A DNA stretch of 58,455 nucleotides from Gnetum montanum (Eukaryota > Streptophyta > Gnetopsida > Gnetales > Gnetaceae): positions 66,965 through 125,419 of the forward strand of contig MNCI01020816.1 in assembly GCA_015680685.1 (NCBI GenBank), in the 5' to 3' direction. Below are positions 10,810-20,299 of the stretch, one piece after another. How positions within the stretch are numbered: position 1 is the first letter of the stretch; every line of letters begins with the position of its first letter. The notes under the pieces are model-generated. The model ran no database searches. It saw only the letters and a program-made list of their open reading frames with translations, and had not been told where the DNA came from. The translations under genes and the position numbers were made by a program.

Positions 10810-11400
10810 CTTCTATATCCACTGATTTTTCAAATTCATTCAAGTAAAGAGTACCTGCAAGATTCCACATCTCCCGATTTCATCTCTTAAATGTGACTGC
10901 CGTAATCTCCATGGTTATTAATGGCTGCAGACTGACGGTCTCATGTTTTTATATTTTGCAACGGTTCGATTTTTACATCAGATACGCGTTGCATTTAAAA
11001 AAACTTTTTTAGTGTAATCTGAAAAAAATAATTCGTTCACAACGCCGTTTCTTGATTGTTTTTCGTTTCTGCAACGAAAAAACGCGAAACCCAGTGAAAA
11101 CGTTGCGTTTTTTGTTACTACTCAGAATTGAGCTCAGCTGATTAATCACCAGAGTTTGTGCCATTTGACTACGCTCTCTGCAACCGAGGATCTATTGGAC
11201 ACAGCTTACATTTCTGCAAATGTTAACCGGGCATCTTGGCCCATCATTTATCCAGAAAATTATATGTGTTCATCAACTAGAAACCACATTGGAAGTTTAA
11301 CAAGGAATAGTTGAGTGGGTGTCAATGGTTGAAAATGGACATCTTCAATGCTGTAATTATTCAGTAATCGTCTTCATCAATATATTCATTCCATACGAAT
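10810..11400. other. No gene seen; start of host segment copy 2
   Basis: AT-rich, with a block at 11125-11190 resembling 8965-9030. No ORF or RNA gene recognised. Confidence 0.4.
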
Positions 11401-11956
11401 TGTAAAATAACGTTATTATTAATACATACCGATCAGACTGATCAGGAATCAGCAATCCTTTTTATAAATGGAATTTAAAAATCGGAATAAATAGGTGCAA
11501 GAATCAGATTATTAATATTAGTGAAAGAGAACAATAGATAGCATTTGCCAATTTCTTTCATATCCGAGCTTAGTTAGAATGGGAATCAAATATAAAAATT
11601 TTACTTTTTGATTGGCATTAGAATCAATAAATAACAATATAGTGAAAATATCAATAAAAATATAACAATATTTATTGAATTTAATATATCATCTAATTTT
11701 GAATCGGCTTCAATATTACCTTAAGAGTTATAACAGATTTCATAAACTATGATGAGGCTTAAGAGTTATAACAGATTTCATAAACTATGATGAGGCTTAC
11801 TGGAGGTGATTTCAAACATTACAGAAAATATAACAAGAAGCAAAATAAATTCCACTCTGGACATGGGACGCACTGCTAGATTAGAAGCTTATTTTGCCTA
11901 CAACTGAACATTATAGTATGTTGAGTGATACATAGATATAGCATGCTGGTGCAACA

Positions 11957-12282
11957 TCAATTGTGAATAGGAATATGGTGTAGGTTGGGGTTGGGTGTTG
12001 GAGGACTCCCCACTGGTCGATGTACTCTCTGTAGCAGTCTCTCTGCAGCAACCCATATCCCTATCATAATTGCATACACTTCTATAGTATGAAGATTGAA
12101 GAATATGATGGTAAAGCAACGTTACCTGTTTGGGAGGGTCCATGAAGCATTCGAGCATGTGAAGATGCAGAAAACAGAAGTATGCACAGGAATAAGGCAG
12201 CAATAATCATCCAGGCCCAGATTCTACAACGCGCTGTAGTTGCAGTTGCAGTCATATTATCTTTACTTGGGCTAAAACACAT
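11957..12282 (-). CDS. Candidate small secreted or single-pass membrane protein
   Basis: Exon 1 (12282-12126) begins MCFSPSKDN with a second Met at 12255. It gives one strong hydrophobic segment (WAWMIIAALFLCILLFSA) after a basic stretch, followed by a likely signal-cleavage context. Its end reads CAG/GTAACG, a good splice donor. An acceptor CTATAG ends at 12082 and joins in frame to exon 2 (12081-11957), whose product ends in a Pro-rich tail: RPVGSPP, PNPNLHH, IPIHN-stop. The layout of signal segment, short variable region and Pro/His/Asn-rich C-terminus recalls plant secreted signalling prepropeptides. It does not match CLE, IDA or CEP consensus well enough to name. The inferred intron is only 44 bp, short for a plant, so splicing is doubtful. 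An alternative unspliced frame (12203-11898) also exists. Confidence 0.3.
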
Positions 12283-12323
12283 ATGCAGGGGTTGTGTGTT
12301 AAAACTTTTAAAAATTGGCCTGG

Positions 12324-12533
12324 CTACTTAAAGCTATTAGCTATGTAACAAAGAAAGTCACGATTGACACGGTCTTGAACCACAGCTGTAACTTCTTTGT
12401 AGAACCGTCCCTGTTGCTTGACCAAGTAAAGCACAGCATAGTAAGAATTGAAGGTCGTTGGATTTGCCTGTGCAAGGTCTTCTTCGTACATATATGGGAT
12501 TATCCTGCGACTTATGAGTGAAAAAAGCTCCAA
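12324..12533 (-). CDS. Hypothetical protein or exon (69 aa)
   Basis: Starts MELFSLISRRI, ends CYIANSFK-stop. Its balanced composition with Tyr/Arg/Val-rich helices (AVLYLVKQQGRFYKEVTAVV) looks coding. It lies about 40 bp upstream, on the same strand, of the membrane-peptide candidate, and a splice from TTTAA/GTAGCC to TTTTAG/CCCAAG would join both in frame, giving a cytosolic N-terminal part before the membrane segment. That intron would again be very short (about 55 bp). No family recognised. Confidence 0.25.
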   Translation of the reverse strand: MELFSLISRRIIPYMYEEDLAQANPTTFNSYYAVLYLVKQQGRFYKEVTAVVQDRVNRDFLCYIANSFK

Positions 12534-13270
12534 TCAAGTCTCTGCACGGCTGCGCCTCCTATGCGCCTCCTATTCCCATTGCTGCCTGGAATGGCCCAAG
12601 GTTCCGAAAAAGTTTACTTTTCTAAGGCTCATGAATGATGATAAATTGGTTCACTGTACTTGGCAAGTTGGTGGGGTAGAAGCTTAACGTATGAATGGGG
12701 TGGACCTGACCACCCTGGTCTTCTTATGCTGTTTTCCTCTTTCATCTCTCTCTGCATTTTCCATTACATCAATTACATGCAATACATTACAGCATAAATG
12801 ACAAGAAACAAAATCAACCAAAGAAAATTGACTTGCCATAAGAATTATGTTGGCATAAATGACAAGAAACAAAATCAACCAAACAAAATTGACGCGCCAT
12901 AAGAATTAGGTTGAAGCGGCCGGTTCTGCGCAGTAGTTGCTGAGAGAGAGAAGAGGCACATGTAGCCACATCATTAACAAGAACAAGGCCAACAAAGTCC
13001 ACATTAAAAACCTTGTGCTGCCACATCATTAACAAGAACAAGGCCAACAAAGTCCACATTAAAAACCTTGTGCTTTGCCTTTTTTTGCAGTTCCAGTCAT
13101 GAGTCCATCACGTAATTAAAAAATGAAGTGCAATAACGTAAAGGCGTCGTTCTCGCTTTCCATTTTCCGCAATGTGCGGCGATTACCTGATTATAAATTC
13201 AAAGTTTTCCGAATGAATTGAGTTAAGGCGTGAATCACGGCAACGTACTCATCCAGAATTCCTGGCAAGT

Positions 13271-13649
13271 GGAGAAAAGGATCTTAAAATTTTTTCAGAA
13301 GGAAAAAAAATTTTAATAAGAAAATGCAAGGGATAAAAAAATCTAATATCAGAGAGATACTCATATGAATAATACATATGAAAAATTGTTTAAATAAAAA
13401 TTGTTTAAATAGGAAAGGCCCTCAGTGTGGAAAGTTATTTGCAAGAAGTTAAATTTTGCTGTTGAAATGGGATTAGAAAAAGAATAGAAGTTATGCTATT
13501 CAGAAAAGGAGAAAAGAAAATTTAAATAATTATAAACTATAAACTATTCTAGAAAGTATGCTTGAAAATGAGGCAAAGAAAATCATATACTTAACAAAAA
13601 TTGTGAATCAAATGTTGACTTAGTCCATGTCTGTGCCGTATATAGGAAT
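13271..13649. other. No gene seen
   Basis: AT-rich spacer between host-segment copies 2 and 3. Confidence 0.4.
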
Positions 13650-14340
13650 ATATTGTGACTGTAAAAGGTTCCAAATAGTTGGTAAGAGTTCATTTCACGA
13701 TTAAGGATGGCATAAATCGAGTCCTGTACCTCCTAATCTCATTGCTGCCTGGACTGACCATGTTCGGAAAAAGTTACTTCTCTCCGGCTGCTAAACTGGT
13801 AGTTCAACTTCAAATACTTAACCAACAGCTGCGAAAGTGGGGACGGAGGTTTAAGGTAGAGCACACTAGACTTTCATCCCTTTTTGTGCACACAAACACA
13901 CATTTTTCTGTCCCACATCAGCTATGACAGCAAAGCAGATCAACAAAACAAAATGAACCTGCCATGGCCGTAATATTGGGGACTGCACAACAGTTGTAGA
14001 GGAGAACAACAACCACATCACAAACAAGGCCAAGAACGTTCACATAAAAAAATTTCTGATTTGTATTGCAGTTCCAGCCATGAATCCACAGCGTGTTGGA
14101 TAAGGCTCATCGTCTGCTGAGTACTTACAAAACAACTGCAAGAACGTTGTGCCTTCGTTGGAATGGCTGGTGATTATAATTTGTAAAGTTTTCTGAATTG
14201 ACTACCCGTCTTAACGCATCAACTACAGCAGCGTACTTATGGAATCGTTTCGCATGAAATTGTTGACCGGGTATCAAGGACAACTGGAGAAATGGAACTT
14301 TGGATGCCAACATCATCTAGAGGCATGGGGCCATGACTTA
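13650..14340. repeat. Paralogous host-like segment, copy 3 (partial)
   Basis: 13725-13930 matches 12560-12760, and 13930-14340 matches the downstream part of copies 1 and 2. On the minus strand, ORF 14316-14125 (63 aa) contains FHKYAAVVDAL. Copy 2 has a related LDEYVAVIHAL reading near 13250, with a stop soon after. Similarity at protein level suggests a former coding exon, but the family is unknown. Confidence 0.55.
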
Positions 14341-15060
14341 TTGGTCTAATTACTAGGATATGGTTTGACGATTTGAATAAACGTGTTTTGAATAAGAGGT
14401 ATCATGTGCAACCTTTAAATTATTGTCATCCATCAATAACCAACCGAGTCTACACCATATATTCACATATTATATAGTCATATATTCACATATTATATAG
14501 TCTTTCAGTCTCTGGAGATATATACCACGGATTCTATTATCCTCCCATTCAAATTTTCTAAATTAGAATTTTTGCTAACCAAAATTGACTCGAGCAAGAC
14601 TTTTATACCAAACCTTATTTTCAAATGAAATCAATGGTTTAACTATAATGTGAACTACATGTAAATAAACAAACAAACTACTAAGGTAATCAATAATACC
14701 AAACTGCCGGTAAAACATGTAATGAAATATCTGTGTTATAAAAGCCCTCCACGATGCGAATTCCGCTGTTACATTGACATGTACTCTCCCAACATGGAAT
14801 GGCTCTCTTTTCACACATCTCAAACATACATTGTTGCAGCTTGCCATCTTGGATTTCCACCCTCCAATTCACACATCTCAAACATACATTGTTGCAGCTT
14901 GCCATCTTGGATTTCCACCCTCCAAAAGGTGTTAACACTAAGGTCGGTGTGGCTGTCATTGCCATCAGCGGACGTACAGATGTGGGGACGTGCTGGTGGT
15001 GGACGTGCAATAGTGGCAGATGTGAGGTAGTGGCAACATGGTAGTGGCGTGGGCACGTAA
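14341..15060. other. No convincing gene; two tandem duplications
   Basis: A 23-bp duplication lies at 14461-14503 and a 58-bp duplication at 14811-14926. ORFs 14575-14847, 14690-15010, 14722-15030 and 14820-15056 run through the duplication on both strands and are best explained by it. Confidence 0.6.
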
Positions 15061-15511
15061 AAATTGGCCGATAAAATCTTATTAGTTTACAAGTAAAAAG
15101 TTCTTTGAGTAAAAAATTTCATGACTTGTGGACGAAGAAAAAAATTTAAAAACCCAAATTTTTATGTTTTCTGATGAAGAACAAGAGTTCTGTACTTATT
15201 TTTCCTAAGGATGGGTTTTCTGAAAAAACAAATTCCATGAATTAGTGTATGCTCTCATCCTCGGTCGAATTTCTTGATGTAAGAGATTGTTGAGCATAAA
15301 TTCGGCCGATAGTGAGAGCATACACTAATTCATGGAATTTGTTTTTTCAGAAAACCCATCTTTAGGAAAAATAAGGTATAGAACTCTTGTTCTTTGTCCA
15401 GAAGGCATAAAAATTTGGGTTTTCAAATCTTGTTCTTCGTATAGAAATCGTGAAATTTTTTACTCAAAAAACTTTTTACTTGTAAACTAATAAGATTCTG
15501 TCGGCCAATTT
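15061..15511. repeat. Long foldback (inverted repeat) element, 451 bp
   Basis: The left arm 15061-15275 is nearly the reverse complement of the right arm 15298-15511, with about 22 bp between. Outer ends read AAATTGGCCGA and TCGGCCAATTT. Mismatches are few, so a transcript would fold into a hairpin of about 200 bp. It resembles a foldback or MITE-type DNA element. No matching target duplication was found at the ends. Confidence 0.85.
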
Positions 15512-15670
15512 ATAGATATATATTATAAATATATAACTAAGGTAGTGATCGCCAGTGGTCTTCTGCTGTTGCAGCGATTTAAACATAACAAATATAAATA
15601 TTATAAGACCATGGAATGCTTTATTGAATGATCATAAACATGTTGTAATACAGTAGAAATGATAATGTAC

Positions 15671-15766
15671 AAACTTGCATAAATGTACCAACATATATAC
15701 ATGATGGATCCTTTCACCAGAAACTCAAACTTGCGTAAATGTACCAACATATATACATGATGGATC
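15671..15766. repeat. Short direct repeat, 40 bp at 56-bp spacing
   Basis: 15671-15710 and 15727-15766 differ at one base. Confidence 0.9.
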
Positions 15767-15784
15767 ACCCTTTTACAATTCCTT

Positions 15785-16930
15785 CTCAAGCTTTGAATTT
15801 GGATACATAGGACTTTTCAAATCGTGTAAAAGCTTTGCTAAATAACACATCTCACAGAATGCTTCCAAACATTCTTTCATCATCTAAGGACCAATGTGAG
15901 GCCAGTTTCCTAATGCGGTGCGGTGCCCACAGAAAGGACACCTACTGCAAGTTGAAGAGATCTTGGGAAGAGATCTTGGGATATCTCTAAGATCATATAA
16001 GTAAGCGTGCTTGCATCATTTTCTCCTTTAGGGAAATATGGTGCCTGCATTAAAATATTAAAAAAATAACTCATATATCTCCTAAGAGATGATAATAGAG
16101 ACAATAATTGAAATTACACAAAAATAGCTGAACTTATTTAACCACCAATAATAATAATACTAAAAAAAGATACCAGGACATGGGAATCTGACTTTCCCGA
16201 TATGAACGACTGCTGCAAAACAGGCAAACATGCAAACCTTGACCAAATTCTTCTCTCTCCATTTGGCCATATTTGTCCTGTGATTTCTGCTTGCTACGCG
16301 TCCTGAAAAAGTTACACATTGTATATCAACACTAACCTACGCAGTAGTTATTAGTTTTCAAAATATTAAATTAAACATAAAAACTCATTAGTTTTCAAAA
16401 TATTAAATTAAACATAAAAACTCACCTCTGCATCTCTGAAATTTATCAAAAATTCGTCGCACAGCTCTCTCACGTTAAATCGTTAGAGTGACGATACAGG
16501 ATCCAAAGCAAGCGTAGCACTTGAAGTAAAGTCAATTCCACTGGTTGAAGCATGTTCAATGGCGGTTCCACTCGTTAAAGGCTCCCCATGGTCCTCATTG
16601 TTAGATGTCATGGAGCTGCTGTGACATCTCCAAAACTTGCTGGCCCAACCAAACATACCCATTTTCAGTGACTTCTTGAAAACCTGCAAACACGAACGAA
16701 TTGCTGAGATTTGTAACTATGTTCTATTAGCTGAATTGCAAGCTGAAGCCTAAAAGCTATAGCAACACAGATAAATCACAACATACCTTATAAAACCACC
16801 GTTATGGCATCAGTTTGATCCTAGATGTACTTGTGAAGAGAACTATTTTCCAAAGTGTGTACGATAAGGCAGTCAAAAGTGAAGTAATCATAGCATCAGT
16901 TGATGCCAAATCTGGCAGTGAAGCTATCTA
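15785..16930 (-). pseudogene. Exon-like pieces on the minus strand, unidentified
   Basis: Several pieces have splice-like borders. One ends at a GTATGT donor near 16791. The next follows TTTGCAG at 16686 and reads VFKKSLKMGMFGWASKFWRC and on to a stop near 16485; further codons run to a GTGAGT donor near 16430. Another starts after TTTTCAG near 16304, and a last one after AATGCAG at 16044. In the last piece a second frame reads CKHAYLYDLRDIP, later CSRCPFCGH, then GNWPHIGP before a stop, which looks like a Cys-rich protein end. I could not splice the pieces without stops in every frame, so this is annotated as a decayed or mis-split gene. A 37-bp duplication (16350-16423) lies in the putative intron. 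Confidence 0.3.
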
Positions 16931-18180
16931 TTGTACAAAATTTCACGTATTGATAATGATCATTCAAAAACATTGCTCATAAGCTTGAATACCGCAATAC
17001 ACGCAATGCCACCACCAACTTCGAGAAAATTTAAAGTATACCGCAACACACGCAACGCCACCACCAACTTAAAAGTACACCTTATGCAACTAAATGGTCA
17101 TCCGAAGTACATTTATAAAATTCTAGTTTATAACATATTTGTATATGCCCTTCGTTTTACCCGTGGGAATCAATCCCATGACCTGCGAAACGTAATGTTT
17201 TTTAAAACATATATTACAGCGCCCGCCCGCTACAGAGAATCAGCCTGGCACGGGATATGGGCCCGTATTTAAAAGGCGTCTTTAACACATGGCCAGCGAA
17301 AATACAGGCACTTTAGAAAAAAACACAGCAGCGCGACAACATTCAATCCAGGCACGAAATCCGGGCAGGGACAGGGGCAGCCGGGTAGAGGCAGTGACGG
17401 CATGAGACAACAGAGGAGAGGAGAGCCCACTGTCCGCCCCACACCTACTAACAAAGATGAGGACACCTACTAACAAAGATGAAGCGAATGCGCCTGATGT
17501 TTTTCAGGTAAAAACAGCAACAGCCCCAGAAGCACATGAATGAGAGATGATGCTTCTTGTTCTCTGAGCAGCAGCACGCAGAACTTTCCGTTTGCTCTGT
17601 AATGCGTAAATATTTTCCCCATATAATTTTCGCAGCTGCGGAAGACCTTCCGCAAGGAAGAAATCTGCATGCCAAACTCATTCCAACAGGAATCACGTGG
17701 TTTTCTCTTATTGTTCTACAGTTTTTATGATACGATTCAGACTAACTGTTTTCCTTCACAATGACCATTGACAGGTTGAACATCATTATTTTCAATTGCT
17801 GCCTTACTGGGTTATAAAGACTCTCGCGCTAAAGACATTTTCTCTATCTTATTGAATTTTTGAAGAAATCATTTCAGAAAATTGACCGGCAAAAAGACTT
17901 GAAAGAACGGTGGCTGTATGTCCAAGGGATAGATGCTGCGTAGTTTCAAGTTCTAAATTAGAAATTTCTGTTTTCCTTAATCATGGGATTAGCCTTTCCA
18001 TATATTTAAACATAAAAAAATGAAAAAAAGGTCACCACCAACTTAGAAGGACGGTAAACGAAATCTTAGATGCATATGAATGATACGACGCATATTTTGC
18101 TGTGCTATTTTTCTGTTCGTAAGGACGATGAACTGAAGCAACACTGAACTCTGCTTCTGATTCTGTTGTCTACTCCAGAT
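16931..18180. other. No identified gene; possible tRNA-derived motif
   Basis: A near-repeat of about 31 bp lies at 16990-17022 and 17039-17071, and a 22-bp-period duplication at 17441-17482. On the minus strand near 17170-17195, GGGATTGATTCCC resembles a tRNA B box, as in SINEs, but no A box or poly-A tail was found. The Cys-rich minus-strand ORFs 17269-17476 and 17448-17696 have no recognisable domains. Confidence 0.35.
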
Positions 18181-18246
18181 CAGTGTTGTGTTTGTTTGTT
18201 TCGCATTTTTCTTGCTTTCTGATTCTTTGTTTCTTCACTTTTTTTC

Positions 18247-18668
18247 TGGGTTTGCTGTTTTTTCAGTGGCGGTTTTGTTTCGTACACTTCACTGTATCAT
18301 CAAGATTTGTTTTGTATCATCATCATCATTCATTCATATCACTTCACTGTGCAAAACTGCAAATTCAGCTGACAAAAAACCTCCACCAAAAACTCCAACC
18401 ACTTCCGGAAAAACAGAATTACAGAAAACACCCAGAGAGAGAGAGCGTCAGTTTTTTTCTAGATTTGCTATTTTTTCAGGGGCGGTTTTGTTTCGTACAC
18501 TTCACTGTATCATCATGATTTGTTTTGTATCATCATCATTCATTCATTTCACTTCACTGTGCAAAACTGCAAATTCGGCAGCCAAAAACACCACCAAAAA
18601 CTCCAACCACTTCCGGAAAAACAAAATTACAGAAAACACCCACAGAGAGACAGAGAGAGAGAGCGCAC
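18247..18668. repeat. Tandem duplication of about 213 bp
   Basis: 18247-18459 and 18460-18668 are near-identical, including the word GGCGGTTTTGTTTCGTACAC and the CATCATCATTCATTC block, and both end in a GAGAGA run. The 172-aa ORF 18188-18706 spans both copies and owes its length to the duplication. The region could be a transcribed leader, judging by its CT/GA-rich content, but no downstream gene is proven. Confidence 0.85.
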
Positions 18669-18782
18669 ACACCTCTCTCAGTCTTCACAACTCAAATTCG
18701 CAGTAGCAGCACCTGCATCAGCGTCTTGATGATCTTCATGATCTTGATCCTGATTTGACAGCGGTAATACGACCTACTACTA

Positions 18783-19184
18783 CTACGTACCGTAAAATCG
18801 AAACCCAAAAAAAAAGGAAAAAATAAAAACAAATCTCAGTCTCTCAGAAATCTTGAGGATCCATGAACATCTGCTGGCCAATTCCATGCTGGCCAGTTCC
18901 ACGACCAGGAAACGGATTCCATCTGCGGAGCAGCTTCTAGCCGGGTTATGGCAGAAACACCAGAGCTGCCGCGCGAGATCTGCTCCGTGGGGGTCCTCCG
19001 CGTGGACGTCAAACAGCACATGAATGCCAAACGGCTTCGCCGTTACGTCCGGAACCGACGGAATTTGCAGAAATGGGAGCCTCCGATCGACGAATCTGGT
19101 GGCCGCCCAGAACCAGCGCGATAGCAGCGACGTGCCTGCAACCTCAAACTTGAACACTCCTGTGCTGTTCCAGATGCTTAGCAT
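18783..19184 (-). CDS. Hypothetical protein (133 aa) in a GC-rich island, uncertain
   Basis: The longest ORF of the low-repeat region, starting MLSIWNSTGVFKFEVAGTSL. It contains a mixed middle part (FGIHVLFDVHAEDPHGADLA) and a Phe-rich tail. The island at 18850-19150 is clearly richer in GC and CpG than its surroundings, as exons or promoters often are. A TATA-like TATTTATATAG lies 20-30 bp upstream of the ATG, too close for a normal leader. The opposite strand is also open (about 18945-19110 +, with RNLQKWEPPIDESGG), so the true coding strand is uncertain. No family recognised. Confidence 0.3.
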   Translation of the reverse strand: MLSIWNSTGVFKFEVAGTSLLSRWFWAATRFVDRRLPFLQIPSVPDVTAKPFGIHVLFDVHAEDPHGADLARQLWCFCHNPARSCSADGIRFLVVELASMELASRCSWILKISERLRFVFIFSFFFGFRFYGT

Positions 19185-20299
19185 TGCCCACGATTGCTTT
19201 CTATATAAATAACAGTTTGACTCCTATAGGTGGAAACAAACAACCAATTGTTCCAGAAGGAGACTCTGAATGTAGGCGTGAGGAAAGGCATGGTTCAGAA
19301 ATAAATAAGTATGCAACAGACGTAACCTTTCATCACACAACATAACTTTTCATACCATGTTATGCACAAAGTTGTGTTACCAAAATGACCTTTCTGCATT
19401 TCTATTCGCTGCTCTGCACTCGGATTTAAGGGGACGCTCCTCTGCACTCGGATTTAAGGTTGTGTTATTCACAAAGTTGCATTACCGAAATAGTCTATTT
19501 GAAATTTTACTAGCTTTATGCACTAAGTTGGGTGCGTTATGCACTAAGTTGAGTTACCTACACGTGTTGCGTTACCGAAATGGGCCATTTGTGACTGGTA
19601 ATGGCCTATCGGCTAAAGTATCGGCCAAAAAACAAAAAAACAAAAAAACAAAAAGATTGGCAGTAGCAAAATGCAAGGCGGATCTCTAGGCTCTCGACCT
19701 CTCTCTTCCCCGATCGGTGGCGGCACTGATAGCGGGTGCCAGTGGGCGCGAACAGTGGCGATCACTGTGAACGGCAGTGGTCACGACCCGAACGACGACG
19801 GCATGCGGCAGCAAACGTGTGCGTGCGTTACAACCAGCAAAAGTTGCATGCGGCGGTAGTAGCGACGGTGGGTGCCAGCAAAAGCAAATAGGGAACAGCA
19901 GTGGCGCATGGCAGAGGTGGTAGAGGTTGCAGGGGATATCAGCGGTGGCAGGCACGTCAGCTGTAGAGTGCAATAGCAGCTGAGACAGCAGCAACGTCTG
20001 CAAGTCGACGAAGACAGGCCGCACACAGTGGTAAACGGCAACACGCATCAGTAGCAATGGAGGTGCACGTGGTGCCACCCGTCCAACTACAGCGGTGCAT
20101 GGCAGATGACAGTGAACAACAGCATCCATTTGCAACAAGTGACAGCAATAGTGGTGGTAGTGTGAGTGCAAACAACGACACGTGGTAGTCAGTGGTCAAT
20201 TATAGGCAGTGTTAGAGATAACGCGCGTGGCCATTAGCGGTCAACTATAGGCAGCGTTAAAGGTAACTAACATTAGCAACCAATGGCGCAGTAGCCTTA
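19185..20299. other. GC-rich degenerate triplet region, no gene seen
   Basis: 19413-19460 holds a 28-bp-period duplication. 19690-20260 is rich in GTGGCAG, CAGCAG and related triplets. Open frames here (19671-19859 +, 19686-20171 -, 19781-20044 -) follow from triplet bias and have no domain features. It may belong to the upstream part of the element C LTR. Confidence 0.4.

Larger units (their letters stand above)
11400..13270. repeat. Paralogous host-like segment, copy 2 (fullest copy)
   Basis: Matches copy 1 (2160-3320) at both ends and copy 3 in its second half. It alone keeps the middle part, which contains the minus-strand ORFs 12324-12533 and 11957-12282. Three two-copy microduplications lie inside: 38 bp at 11721-11796, about 61 bp at 12792-12913, and 55 bp at 12966-13076. 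Confidence 0.6.

Noticed and set aside
17160-17200. tRNA gene or SINE suggested by a B-box-like word
   Set aside because: No A box, cloverleaf or poly-A tail found, so only noted in the region entry.
18188-18706. 172-aa ORF on the plus strand
   Set aside because: It spans a 213-bp duplication and reads low-complexity sequence; its length comes from the duplication.
19671-20199. Several ORFs of 60-160 aa on both strands
   Set aside because: Triplet-biased, Cys/His-rich reading on every frame, with no domain and no splice context.
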